44,723 nt of DNA from Legionella adelaidensis (GTDB taxonomy: Bacteria > Pseudomonadota > Gammaproteobacteria > Legionellales > Legionellaceae), in the NCBI RefSeq assembly GCF_900637865.1, contig NZ_LR134429.1:1-44723 (forward strand). The letters are read 5' to 3'. Made by a program: the position numbers and the translations under genes. Each line of letters begins with the position of its first letter. Position 1 is the stretch's first letter. A model generated the notes under the pieces. The model was not told where the DNA came from, did not search any database, and was given only the letters and a program-made list of their open reading frames with translations. Positions 1-8,990 of the stretch are shown in pieces.

Positions 1-431
1 ATTTAGATTGGTTTTTCGGGGAGCTCACGCTCCATCATGCTATTCTTCGAAATACCAAGGAGCTGAATCTTGAAGTGGAAGAAATTGCAGATATTACGTT
101 TTCTACAACAAAAGGTGCAATAGGTACAATCCATTTAAATTTTATTCAAAAAAGAGCACAACGTTTTTGTAAGATCCTGGGAGAAAAAGGACATCTAATT
201 TGGGATTTGGTAGAAAATAAAGTGTCTTTATTTACAGGTGAAGAGGAGGAAATAATTTATAATCAGCCTCAATGGGATAAAAATGAAATGTATACTTTTA
301 TGTTAAACGATTTTGCCTCTCGAATAAAAAGTCCTGTCAAAAAAGATTTAAGTTCAGTTGAAAGTGCGCTTCGGACTGTTAAAACGATTGAAGAGATTAA
401 GAGAAAGGCTTTGTGGGGCACTAAACAATGA
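1..431 (+). CDS. Gfo/Idh/MocA-type sugar oxidoreductase, C-terminal part
   Basis: The frame is open from the left edge, so the gene starts outside the window and only about 142 C-terminal residues are visible. It begins with LDWFFGE, which resembles the (E)LDLLYWLFG stretch of Gfo/Idh/MocA proteins that follows the catalytic histidine. The later part (AIGTIHLNFIQKRAQR, then GEKGHLIWDL) fits the beta-sheet substrate domain of this family. It is probably an NAD(P)-dependent oxidoreductase acting on a nucleotide sugar. The stop overlaps the next start (ATGA), so it is translationally coupled to a CMP-sugar synthetase. This suggests a role in nonulosonic-acid or similar sugar synthesis. The Rossmann half is not visible, so the family call is moderately sure and the substrate unknown. 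Confidence 0.65.
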   Translation, partial: LDWFFGELTLHHAILRNTKELNLEVEEIADITFSTTKGAIGTIHLNFIQKRAQRFCKILGEKGHLIWDLVENKVSLFTGEEEEIIYNQPQWDKNEMYTFMLNDFASRIKSPVKKDLSSVESALRTVKTIEEIKRKALWGTKQ

Positions 432-1132
432 GTATTTATGCTTTTATTTTTGCGCGAGGGGGATCAAAAGGATTACCACGTAAAAATATAAAACCATTAG
501 CAGGAAAACCCCTTCTGGTACATTCGATTGATCTGGCAAAGCAAATTCCTTCCATTCAAAAAATATTTGTGTCTACGGATGACGAAGAAATTGCACAAAT
601 TGCCAAAAATGCCGGCGCTATAGTAATAAATAGGCCTGGGGAGTTAGCAGGTGATAAAAGCCCGGAATGGTTATCGTGGCAGCATGCAATAGAATTGGTG
701 CAAAATACTTATGGGCCCTTTGATTTATTTGTAAGCTTACCTACTACAAGTCCCTTAAGAAATGTAGAAGACGTAGTGCAAGCCATTGCGCAAATTGAAA
801 ATAACAACAGTGACGTGTGTATATCAATTACCAAAGCTAATCGCAGTCCTTATTTTAATATGGTAGAGGTAAAAGAGGATGGCTCTTGTGAAGTACTAAT
901 TAAAAGCGAAGAGCAAATTTCACGAAGACAAGATTCGAAAACCGTCTTCGAAATGACTACCGTAGTCTATGTAAGCAGGCCCACTTTTATTTTAAATCAT
1001 TCAAATTTATTTGATGGACGAGTTACAAGTATAGAGATCCCCAAATCGAGGGCAGTCGATATTGATGATATTTATGATTTTTGGTTTGCAGAAACCCTAA
1101 TAAAACATAGAGGTATGAATGCTTCGGAATAA
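428..1132 (+). CDS. CMP-sugar synthetase (NeuA/LegF/PtmB-like cytidylyltransferase)
   Basis: A 234-residue protein that would activate a nonulosonic acid (sialic or legionaminic type) or related acid sugar with CTP, giving a CMP-sugar donor in the cytoplasm. Residues 9-20 (ARGGSKGLPRKN) are the signature nucleotide-binding loop of CMP-NeuAc/CMP-Kdo synthetases, and SLPTTSPLR further on is the conserved substrate-side motif. Length is normal for the family. The start overlaps the upstream stop by 4 nt and the end overlaps the next gene by 14 nt, so it sits in an operon with a Gfo/Idh oxidoreductase and an SDR. Legionella O-antigens are known for legionaminic acid, which makes a Leg-type substrate likely, but the sequence does not prove it. 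Confidence 0.85.
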   Translation: MSIYAFIFARGGSKGLPRKNIKPLAGKPLLVHSIDLAKQIPSIQKIFVSTDDEEIAQIAKNAGAIVINRPGELAGDKSPEWLSWQHAIELVQNTYGPFDLFVSLPTTSPLRNVEDVVQAIAQIENNNSDVCISITKANRSPYFNMVEVKEDGSCEVLIKSEEQISRRQDSKTVFEMTTVVYVSRPTFILNHSNLFDGRVTSIEIPKSRAVDIDDIYDFWFAETLIKHRGMNASE

Positions 1133-1889
1133 AAAAATTTTAGTCGTAGGCGGGGGCGGATTAGTTGGGTCCAATCTTGTTAAATTTTTATTAGAGCACG
1201 AAGCCCATGTTATTGCTGCGGATAAAAATCTCGAACATATGCTTCATTGTTTTAAAGCTATAGGCATTCAAATTGACACCCCACAGCTATCAGTCAGCCA
1301 GTTAGATTTAACAAATCAAGAAGAAGTGACATCATTTTTTGCAGAGTTAAATGGATTAACCGGCGCAGTAAATTGCTCTTATCCTCGTAATCAAGCGTAT
1401 GGGAGACATTTTTTTGATGTAACCTTACAAGATTTTAATGAGAATGTCTCTTTACATTTGGGCTCCTCTTTTTTATTTGCGCAACAATGTGCAAAATATT
1501 TTGAAAAACTTAAAACCCCATTTTCACTGGTTAACATAGCGTCTATATATGGTGTAGTCCCTCCTAAATTTGAAATTTACAAGAATACCCCGCTTACTAT
1601 GCCTGTGGAGTATGCTGCAATAAAATCAGCAATAATCCACCTGAATCAATATATTGTAAAATATATAGGAAATAGCAATTTCAGAGTAAATTCCATAAGT
1701 CCAGGTGGTATATTTGACAATCAACCAGAAGATTTTTTAAACGCATACAAAAATAACACCTTAGGTAAAGGTATGTTGGACCCACAGGATATTAACGGCA
1801 CTATTTTATTTCTGCTCTCCGATTATTCTACATATATTAATGGGCAAAACATTATAGTAGATGATGGTTTCTGTCTGAATTTTGGTTAA
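1119..1889 (+). CDS. Short-chain dehydrogenase/reductase (PtmA-like)
   Basis: A 256-residue SDR. The glycine-rich NAD(P) loop GGGGLVGSN is at residues 11-19, the catalytic serine is in NIASIYG (about Ser132), and the YxxxK pair is Tyr155/Lys159 (YAAIK). The C-terminal NGQNIIVDDGF is typical of classical SDRs. It overlaps the cytidylyltransferase by 14 nt. An SDR next to a CMP-sugar synthetase recalls the ptmA/ptmB pair of Campylobacter legionaminate loci. A role in making the same acid sugar is therefore inferred, while the exact reaction is not visible. Confidence 0.8.
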   Translation: MLRNKKILVVGGGGLVGSNLVKFLLEHEAHVIAADKNLEHMLHCFKAIGIQIDTPQLSVSQLDLTNQEEVTSFFAELNGLTGAVNCSYPRNQAYGRHFFDVTLQDFNENVSLHLGSSFLFAQQCAKYFEKLKTPFSLVNIASIYGVVPPKFEIYKNTPLTMPVEYAAIKSAIIHLNQYIVKYIGNSNFRVNSISPGGIFDNQPEDFLNAYKNNTLGKGMLDPQDINGTILFLLSDYSTYINGQNIIVDDGFCLNFG

Positions 1890-1920
1890 ATAATTAGGTT
1901 TAATAAGCTAGTGAGTCACA

Positions 1921-2487
1921 ATGGTAATAAGGCTTTTTAAAAAAATAAAATTTTGGCGCAGCCTGGACCGGATTGGCCCGGATATACCAACCAGCCATTG
2001 GATGCTTTATTTCAATACAAGTATGTTAAAGCTGTGTACAAAAAAGTTTAAATTTTTTCATAAAACGGCTTCGTTTCGCCATGGAGCCTATGCAATATGT
2101 TGCTCAAAAATTTCCATTGGTGCTAGAGTAACAATAAGGCCTGGAACAATGCTATTTGCTGACCCCCGAGAAAATGGGGCGGGGATTGTAATAGAAGATG
2201 ATGTATTAATTGGTTCCGGTGTGCATTTATATGTAAATAATCATCGATTTGAAAATACTAAACTTCCTATAATGGAACAAGGTTGGTATCCTTCAAAACC
2301 AATTACATTGAAAAAAGGTTGTTGGATTGGGGCCAACGCGATAATTTTACCCGGTGTTTCCATAGGGGAAAATGCTGTTGTTGGCGCGGGAAGCGTAGTA
2401 ACGAAAAATATACCAGCGTATTGTGTTGCTGTAGGCTCGCCTGCCAAAGTAATAAAAAAAATAACGGCCCCCGCTCTTGTAAATTAG
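1921..2487 (+). CDS. Hexapeptide-repeat (LbH) acyltransferase
   Basis: A 188-residue protein ending in a left-handed beta-helix of isoleucine-rich hexapeptides (VIEDDVLIGSGVHLYV, then CWIGANAIILPGVSIGENAV and VVGAGSVVTKNIP). The final GSPAKVIKK matches the WbbJ/maltose-acetyltransferase group of acetyl-CoA-dependent O-acetyltransferases. The His in NNHRF may be the catalytic base. It follows the SDR after a 31-nt gap and probably acetylates a sugar of the O-unit in the cytoplasm. Legionella O-antigens are often O-acetylated, but Lag-1 is a membrane protein and this is a different, soluble type. Acceptor unknown. Confidence 0.75.
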   Translation: MVIRLFKKIKFWRSLDRIGPDIPTSHWMLYFNTSMLKLCTKKFKFFHKTASFRHGAYAICCSKISIGARVTIRPGTMLFADPRENGAGIVIEDDVLIGSGVHLYVNNHRFENTKLPIMEQGWYPSKPITLKKGCWIGANAIILPGVSIGENAVVGAGSVVTKNIPAYCVAVGSPAKVIKKITAPALVN

Positions 2488-2572
2488 TTCTCGCGCTTAC
2501 TTTCTGAGTCGCATTAAGGTCCTACCAAATTTGGCAGGAATAATTAATAAAGTTATCCCTAATGGGGGGCAA

Positions 2573-4204
2573 ATGAAGTTTTTAAAGCTTTTAAACGTAC
2601 TGAATCCGCTTATCTATAGTTATAAATACCGGGTTCGTCATCAGGTTACTATCGATCCCTATAAAGAAGCTTTTAAAATTTCAAAAGACTTGCCCGTGGG
2701 TAGCAAAGAAAAAAAAATTCTTATCGTACCCTATCGAGTAGCTCCCGGCTCGAATCTATTTGAAGGAAATTGCTCTATTTTTTTTCGCGGCAGAGGCTAT
2801 ACGGTAGATACGCTTTTATGCGGTCAAGCAGTTAGCCATTGTGAACAAATAGACTCAACTTCTAGTAAATACCTTCGTTGTAATCTGTGCTTTCATGAGC
2901 AAAAAAAATTTTTAACAGCATTCGGGCTCAATGGTGTCTTTATTAATAATTTGGTTTCCAAAAAAGAACTGAACCAAATTGAGAAAGAAATAGAAACTAT
3001 AGACTTTAATAACCTAAATAAATACCTATATAAAGGGATATTAATATACAAGCCTCTAATGTCAGCCTTGCAAAGACATTATAAAAAAGCGACATATTGT
3101 ATACAAAAAGATAGAGAGGCTATTCAAGGATTTTTGAAAACCATATTGATTACTATTAATGCCTTGGAAAATTATTTTAAAAAAAATAAAGTAGAGTTAG
3201 TCTTTTTTTCTCATGGAACCTACTCAACCTGGGGTGCAGTCCAAGAGTATTGTATAAACAGGGGAATAAAATTTGTCACTTGGGGACGGGAATACCATGG
3301 GGCGGGGGTAGTAGCAGCACATAATTCTTCCTATCTTAACTATCCTTTAAATGAGCCTGATGGCGATTGGGCTTCTTCGCCTTTAACTGCAAAGCAGCGC
3401 AGTCAAATTATCAGTTATTTAGAAGCAAAAATAGGAAGGGCTACGGATACGCAAGATTATATTGACTACTATAAAAATCTAAAAAAAATATTACCTAATG
3501 AGCAAATACTAAAAAGCCTTTCCATATCTGAGGATAGGAAAATTATTGCATTGCTCCCCAATATCCCTTGGGATGGACAGGCTTTCAGGCCAAATATTTG
3601 TTTCGAAAATTTTAATGCCTGGTTGTATGAAACGATTGACTGGTTCCGCGATAAAGAGGATTGTACTTTAATAATCAGAACGCACCCTGCAGAAAAAACA
3701 AACAATGGGATTGGACTTGCGGATGTTTTAAAAGATAAATACTCTAGCTTGCCAGACAATATTATAGTGATTCCTGCCGATAGCCATATTACGAGCCTTT
3801 CTATCGCTTCTATTTCTTGTGGCGTATTATTATATGGGTCGACTATAGGATATGAGACTACCTATTTACGCATCCCTACTATACTCGCTTCAGAATTTTA
3901 TTATACGAACAAAAATATTACTTTTGATGCAAAAAATAAAGCAGAATATTTTGAATATGTCAGTAAAGCGTTAAAAGGAGAGTTACACGTTGATGATGTG
4001 CGCTTTGAGCGGCTATTACAGTATGCTTATCATCATCAATTTAGACGTATTATGCCAGAAACATTAATGAATCTACGAGGGTTGAGCTTTTCAGGATACA
4101 AATATAAAGAGCAAGATGCCTTGCTTAAGGACAAAGTGATGAATAAATTTATTGATTATTGTTTGTCAGGAGAAAAGTTTAATTTTGCTGAGTATTATGA
4201 TTAA
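2573..4204 (+). CDS. Capsule-biosynthesis-type glycosyltransferase (GT-B-like)
   Basis: A large soluble protein without clear membrane segments. The C-terminal half has features of capsular polysaccharide/Kdo-transferase-like GT-B enzymes: VFFSHGTYSTWGAV, then IIRTHPAE and VLLYGSTIGYETTYLRIPT, the nucleotide-sugar-binding region. I chose the ATG at 2573, preceded by a G-rich ribosome site (GGGGGGC, 2564-2570), over a TTG codon at 2531. This gives 543 residues. It overlaps wzx by 8 nt. It probably adds one sugar of the O-unit. The exact family is uncertain and the N-terminal half is not recognised. Confidence 0.6.
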   Translation: MKFLKLLNVLNPLIYSYKYRVRHQVTIDPYKEAFKISKDLPVGSKEKKILIVPYRVAPGSNLFEGNCSIFFRGRGYTVDTLLCGQAVSHCEQIDSTSSKYLRCNLCFHEQKKFLTAFGLNGVFINNLVSKKELNQIEKEIETIDFNNLNKYLYKGILIYKPLMSALQRHYKKATYCIQKDREAIQGFLKTILITINALENYFKKNKVELVFFSHGTYSTWGAVQEYCINRGIKFVTWGREYHGAGVVAAHNSSYLNYPLNEPDGDWASSPLTAKQRSQIISYLEAKIGRATDTQDYIDYYKNLKKILPNEQILKSLSISEDRKIIALLPNIPWDGQAFRPNICFENFNAWLYETIDWFRDKEDCTLIIRTHPAEKTNNGIGLADVLKDKYSSLPDNIIVIPADSHITSLSIASISCGVLLYGSTIGYETTYLRIPTILASEFYYTNKNITFDAKNKAEYFEYVSKALKGELHVDDVRFERLLQYAYHHQFRRIMPETLMNLRGLSFSGYKYKEQDALLKDKVMNKFIDYCLSGEKFNFAEYYD

Positions 4205-5432
4205 TAAATTTTCTAACCTACATGTGAAGAGGTTTTTTACTTTTTTTGTGGGTTCTATAGTAGCTACGCTTGTTTCTTTTTTTACCACATTTTTTTTAAA
4301 CCATTACCTTGATAAAAAAGAGATGGGTTTTTATAGCTATGTTTTTTCTATAATGACCTTCGCATACCCCATCTTATCCTTAAGTGTCTGGGGCGGCTAC
4401 GGACGATTTATTTCTTTGTACCAAGAAAAATTTCTTATTCAGTATGTCAGACGAATATCCTGGATCGCCACATTCATTTTTATTCTTCTTATCTTTTTAT
4501 GGTTACAAAATTGGTACTATTCGCTTTTTGCTTTCATTATTCTTTATCAGGAACGCCTGATGCTGGAGCGGGCTAAGGTACATATTAGTCGCTACAATTT
4601 TATAAATATTACGCAAAAAGCTCTTTTTTTAACGCTTGTGCTATTTGATTACGCCCATTTAACAGCAGAAAAAGCTTTTTTGTATTTAGGTATTTCCTAT
4701 TTCATTACTACGATTTTTTCTTATTTATTGAAAAATAGTGCTAACAAAGAGCTTACGGCTGATCCAGTTAATAAAAAAATTTTTTTACAATTTTGTTTAA
4801 CCACCATGTTAACCCTCATAATCAACTGGGTTTTAACCGTTTCGGATCAAGTTGTTATTAAATATTATTATGGATATGAAGCTTTAGCTCCTTATGCAGT
4901 AGGGTATCGAATTGTCACTATGCTCAGTCTCGTGTCGGGTATTTTTTTAAGTTATTTTCCTAATGTGTATTTTAAAGAGATTGCTAATAAAGAATGCCAC
5001 GAGGTCCTTTTTTTAAGAAAACTGTTTTTTATTATTCTTATATTTGCCACGTTAACTCTTTTGTTCTGTAAAAATTTTATCTATATAATTTTTGGCGCCC
5101 GGAATTATATTTCCGAAAGCAGTTATTTTTTTCCTCTATTAATGGGAGAGATGCTGAGAACGATGGGTTCCGTACTAATGATTTTTTTAACGTATAAATT
5201 AAAACAGACAAACATTTTGAAAACTACAAGTTTTATTGCAGTACTCAATTTAGTATTAAATGTAATTTTTGTTCCTAAATTTGGACCTCTATCGGCAGCA
5301 TATTGCACTTTAGCATGTTTTTTCTTTTATTTTATTCTTGCTTTCATTGTGTCTTACCTGCCCGAAAAAAGGTATATTTCAGAGCTTACATTACAACCGA
5401 TTAAAGGCGAAAATTTTGCAAATACACCTTGA
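4197..5432 (+). CDS. wzx: O-antigen flippase (Wzx-like, MATE/MOP superfamily)
   Basis: A 411-residue protein dominated by hydrophobic segments, about a dozen in number, starting with a long one at residues 12-35 (FFTFFVGSIVATLVSFFTTFF). Size and layout fit Wzx flippases, which move the undecaprenyl-diphosphate-linked O-unit to the periplasm. The start at 4197 overlaps the previous stop by 8 nt. An in-frame upstream ATG at 4152 would add a non-hydrophobic leader and lies deep inside the previous gene, so it is less likely. Its position between transferase and polymerase genes supports the role. Confidence 0.8.
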   Translation: MINKFSNLHVKRFFTFFVGSIVATLVSFFTTFFLNHYLDKKEMGFYSYVFSIMTFAYPILSLSVWGGYGRFISLYQEKFLIQYVRRISWIATFIFILLIFLWLQNWYYSLFAFIILYQERLMLERAKVHISRYNFINITQKALFLTLVLFDYAHLTAEKAFLYLGISYFITTIFSYLLKNSANKELTADPVNKKIFLQFCLTTMLTLIINWVLTVSDQVVIKYYYGYEALAPYAVGYRIVTMLSLVSGIFLSYFPNVYFKEIANKECHEVLFLRKLFFIILIFATLTLLFCKNFIYIIFGARNYISESSYFFPLLMGEMLRTMGSVLMIFLTYKLKQTNILKTTSFIAVLNLVLNVIFVPKFGPLSAAYCTLACFFFYFILAFIVSYLPEKRYISELTLQPIKGENFANTP

Positions 5433-5451
5433 TAACTTTTGGGCAAAATGA

Positions 5452-6549
5452 ATGATAGAAAATTTTTACCATGCTGTATTGAAGTTTTTAAACGAAGAGA
5501 ATATAGCTTACAAACAATTACATGATGGACTGGATTTCACCACTTCGGACATAGATATTATTTTACATAACACCAATGATTTAAAAAAAATAAAAAATTT
5601 TATATTAAATCAAAAGATTAAAAAAATAATTAAGATTAACAAAAAGTTACACTTCTATTTTTTAGTAATGGACGATGAGAACATTCATGCATTTGATTTC
5701 ATGGTAGGCTTAACATCTTCGCATGGCCTGATTTGTCCTGCTAATTTTCTCTTTGCCCAGGAAACAGAAAAAGCCTTTTTATCTAATTATAAACTGCTAA
5801 AGAATGCATCAAAACAAAAAAAGTCTTTCTACGTGGTGAAAGAATACAAGAAATCTCCTTTCTCGGCTGGTAAACTTTTCTTCAAAAAAATTACAAACTA
5901 TATTAAAAATGGCCTATGCCGTGGTTCATCTGGTGTTTATTTAGTATTGTTAGGCTCAGATGGAAGTGGAAAAAGTACGGCATCAGAATATATAAAATCT
6001 TCTTTCTCTTCTGATCGCAAACTTTTCACCTATAAAGAAATTTATTTCAAACCCAATGTTTTTAAGATTAAACCGGATGTTTATATTCCAGCGGGCGAAA
6101 GTAGACCGCATACTCACAAGACATATTCTTCATTTTTATCTGTTATGAAAGTGATTTATGTATTTTTAAATTATCTTTTATATACCCCGGTATTGTATTT
6201 AAGAAAGAAAAATGGCCATTTAATAGTGTTTGATAGACATTTTTATGACATTTTAGTAGATCAGCAAAGGTATCGTTTAAATCAACATGGTTTTTTAGCA
6301 GCAAAAATTTTAAGCCGTTTTATACTTAAACCGGACTTGGTGATTGCCCTTAGTGCGGACAAAGAGACGTTAATGAAACGTAAACCCAATGAGGTAGCTG
6401 AAGATATCTTAATTGAAATAAATAAAAAATATGAACAATTTTCAATGAAAAATGTTAACGTCCTTCATATTAAAAATGATGGAACTTTAGAAAGTTTTAA
6501 AAAAACTCTATATAGTTCATTACTTAAAAATATAAATAATGTCACTTGA
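5452..6549 (+). CDS. Nucleotidyltransferase-like plus thymidylate-kinase-like P-loop protein
   Basis: A 365-residue two-domain protein. The N-terminal part has a LDFTTSDIDIIL stretch (Asp33, Asp35) that resembles the metal-binding acidic pair of Pol-beta-type nucleotidyltransferases. The C-terminal half starts with a Walker A loop GSDGSGKST at residues 168-176. FDRHFYD near residue 260 resembles the DR(Y/F) motif of thymidylate kinases, and a lysine-rich lid follows. The real substrate is unlikely to be dTMP, since the gene is inside a sugar cluster and overlaps a second kinase-like gene by 11 nt. Together they may phosphorylate a sugar or another O-unit constituent. The acidic pair and P-loop are visible; the role is inference. 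Confidence 0.6.
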   Translation: MIENFYHAVLKFLNEENIAYKQLHDGLDFTTSDIDIILHNTNDLKKIKNFILNQKIKKIIKINKKLHFYFLVMDDENIHAFDFMVGLTSSHGLICPANFLFAQETEKAFLSNYKLLKNASKQKKSFYVVKEYKKSPFSAGKLFFKKITNYIKNGLCRGSSGVYLVLLGSDGSGKSTASEYIKSSFSSDRKLFTYKEIYFKPNVFKIKPDVYIPAGESRPHTHKTYSSFLSVMKVIYVFLNYLLYTPVLYLRKKNGHLIVFDRHFYDILVDQQRYRLNQHGFLAAKILSRFILKPDLVIALSADKETLMKRKPNEVAEDILIEINKKYEQFSMKNVNVLHIKNDGTLESFKKTLYSSLLKNINNVT

Positions 6550-7708
6550 TCTTTTAAATCAACACCATTTCCTGGCTCAAGGAAGCGGGGTGAATAGCCT
6601 TGCCCTGCCTGGCATTAGTAATCCAAAATATATTATTGATATAACAAATAAAGATGCTTTTATGGCTGGGCTTACCATGTTTGGTTCAAGAACCGTCAAA
6701 GCAAAAATGACAAGAGTTATTTTGTCTTTGTTATATACATTGGGTTTATTACAGTATGTATTTAAGAAAAAGTTAATAAACTTAAGACCTCATCCTGAAT
6801 TTATTAGCTTACTTAAAGATAATTTCCAAGAGATAGCGGGAATAAATATATATAATGGTTTCGCAAAGAACAAAAATTTATCTTTTACTTTTCAAGTCGT
6901 AACGTTTACCGAATTTTTTTATTTGCGGGTACCTTTTAGCAATACTGCTAAAAAATTATCTGCCAGCGAATTAGACAATATCGCTTATTTAGAAAAAATG
7001 CAGGTTTGTCAAACTGCAAGGCCCTATGCTGTTTTTACATATGCCCACACTTTTCCTATATATGCCTATTATGGAATTACCAAATCATCTACTCGCACGA
7101 GACTATGTAAACAAAAAAAACAACTGTTGGAGAAGTTAGTTCTTCCAGGCTGCGACTACATAGGAGAAAATAGCTATTTTAAAAAGCTAAATGAGGAATT
7201 TTTGGTCTTTTTGAATGAAAATAAAAATTTACATGAAAAAATGGTCGAAATTTACAAAAAAAATATAAATTGCTTAAAAGATGTTAAGTTAAAAAGCGCT
7301 TTTTTTCATGGCGATTTTTCGCCAGATAATATTCTATTAAAAAATAAAAATGTGTTCCTGATTGATTTTGAATACGCTAATACCCATTTTTTTACCTGTT
7401 TTGACTTATTTCATTACATTTTTAAAGCGAAGGGTTATCATAAGAAGGACATAGGTTTAAAAGAAGTAAAAAAAATTGAGAAAAAAATAAAACAAACATA
7501 CGGGGTGCTTCCTTATAGTCTTGAAAATAACAGGGACAATTTTATAATCCTGCTACATCTTTTTATTTTTTATCTGTTTTTCATATTACGTCGTTATCTT
7601 ATTGATGAGGAAGTGCCCACAAATTCTATTTATGTCAATAAAATACAGGAAAATATAGTGAATTTGGCGGGTAAATATTTAGGTTTTCAAGGAACACAGT
7701 GTCATTAA
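6539..7708 (+). CDS. Aminoglycoside-phosphotransferase-fold (APH) kinase-like protein
   Basis: A 389-residue protein with the APH/choline-kinase catalytic loop FFHGDFSPDNILL (His257, Asp259, Asn264) and the metal-binding LIDFEYAN (Asp276). These fix the fold in the C-terminal half; the N-terminal 200 residues show no motif I recognise. Such enzymes phosphorylate small alcohols, sugars or amines. The gene overlaps the P-loop gene before it by 11 nt and the membrane protein after it by 10 nt, so the three are coupled. A role in modifying a component of the O-unit is inferred; antibiotic resistance is unlikely in this context. Confidence 0.65.
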   Translation: MSLDLLNQHHFLAQGSGVNSLALPGISNPKYIIDITNKDAFMAGLTMFGSRTVKAKMTRVILSLLYTLGLLQYVFKKKLINLRPHPEFISLLKDNFQEIAGINIYNGFAKNKNLSFTFQVVTFTEFFYLRVPFSNTAKKLSASELDNIAYLEKMQVCQTARPYAVFTYAHTFPIYAYYGITKSSTRTRLCKQKKQLLEKLVLPGCDYIGENSYFKKLNEEFLVFLNENKNLHEKMVEIYKKNINCLKDVKLKSAFFHGDFSPDNILLKNKNVFLIDFEYANTHFFTCFDLFHYIFKAKGYHKKDIGLKEVKKIEKKIKQTYGVLPYSLENNRDNFIILLHLFIFYLFFILRRYLIDEEVPTNSIYVNKIQENIVNLAGKYLGFQGTQCH

Positions 7709-8988
7709 GTGTAGATATTCATCACAATCAAAAGTATTTCTTAAAACTCATGAGCTGGGTTTTGATATTAATTATCATTTACCCTTTTGTCGTACTACAA
7801 AGTATTCCAAAATGGACTCTGTTAAATTTCTTGCTATATCTTTGCTCATCGTTGACCTGGATAATATGTTTACAATCTATTTATCATCATTCAATTAAAT
7901 CCTGGAACATTTTTGGGTTATTTTACTTTTTTAGTCTTTGGGTTAATTGTTTTCAATTAAGTGATTTCCAAGTTGAAAAGACATTGTTTGATTTCTTTGC
8001 AATGTTTTTAGGCCCTCTCCTATTTCTTCTGCTTTTATTTAGTGTAGAGAAAATTAAGGTGGCCCCTTTTAACGTTAAAATTAATTTAATTAACCTTAAC
8101 TTCGTATATTTTGTTGGTGTGGTTAGTTATTGCCTTATTTGCTTACATATTGGCAAGACGGCGGGCTGGAGAATTCTCGCAATCCAGGAGGAGCACAGAA
8201 TTATTTCAGGAAATGAATTTGTGGTCCCTTATTTTTCAGCTTTGCGTTCAATCCTTAGCTGGATACTTGTGATTCTTGCGCCTTATGCGAAAAAGCGCTA
8301 TGCAATAATTGCTTTGGCTGCAATTGTTGTATTTTCAGTAATTTTACAAGTAAAACGCGGTGATTTAATACGGATATTACTATTTGGTGGAATTTACTTT
8401 ATATATCAGGCCAAAGGAATGCATAATAAGAAAGTAAAATATGGCATTCTAGGTTTGGTCGCTTTAACCATTATAATTTTTGTTCTATTTGGACAATGGC
8501 GAATTGCTCAGTCGGGTAATAACTGGCAAACTATTAACCAGATAACTGGCATAAAATTCAATAGTGCTTTTCTTGCTTGGCTTTTTGGATATCTTATTAT
8601 TCAATTTGATGTGTTTTCCTTATCTTCTTCTTTCCTTTTTTTTCCAAATTACAAGATGGAAGAGTTGTGGAAATTAGTGGCTCCAAGCTATAGCGCTCAG
8701 GAATGGATTGTACCTATTAATGGTTTTAACGCAGGAACTGCTTTCTGGGGGTTCGTGAGAGATTATGGTGGTTTTTTTATTATCGAAATGTTTATTTTCG
8801 GTTTCATAATAAATGGTTTAATACTTTTATCCAAAAAGACTGATTGTAAAGGTGCCTATTGTTTTGTATGTATGTTATGTGCACTATTAGTTACTGGAAA
8901 TTATTTTACTAATCGCACGATAATAGCGGCAATTATTTTCAGCAATATTATTTTTCTCTTCACAAAAAATAATAAAAAAGAGAATTAA
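7699..8988 (+). CDS. Polytopic membrane protein, O-antigen polymerase candidate (Wzy-like)
   Basis: A 429-residue protein with roughly ten or more hydrophobic segments. A large polar loop lies between residues about 265 and 345, as in Wzy proteins, where the periplasmic loop is catalytic. It starts with GTG at 7699, preceded by AAGGAAC. It lies between the APH-like kinase and a GT4 glycosyltransferase. Wzy proteins share little sequence, so the call rests on topology and position. The second candidate at 12230 makes it unclear which is the polymerase and which, if either, is a ligase or transferase. Confidence 0.55.
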   Translation: MSLSVDIHHNQKYFLKLMSWVLILIIIYPFVVLQSIPKWTLLNFLLYLCSSLTWIICLQSIYHHSIKSWNIFGLFYFFSLWVNCFQLSDFQVEKTLFDFFAMFLGPLLFLLLLFSVEKIKVAPFNVKINLINLNFVYFVGVVSYCLICLHIGKTAGWRILAIQEEHRIISGNEFVVPYFSALRSILSWILVILAPYAKKRYAIIALAAIVVFSVILQVKRGDLIRILLFGGIYFIYQAKGMHNKKVKYGILGLVALTIIIFVLFGQWRIAQSGNNWQTINQITGIKFNSAFLAWLFGYLIIQFDVFSLSSSFLFFPNYKMEELWKLVAPSYSAQEWIVPINGFNAGTAFWGFVRDYGGFFIIEMFIFGFIINGLILLSKKTDCKGAYCFVCMLCALLVTGNYFTNRTIIAAIIFSNIIFLFTKNNKKEN

Positions 8989-8990
8989 CT

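Noticed and set aside
6539..7708. Aminoglycoside resistance gene
   Set aside because: Only the fold motifs match. The gene overlaps O-antigen genes on both sides, so a sugar-related kinase role is more likely.
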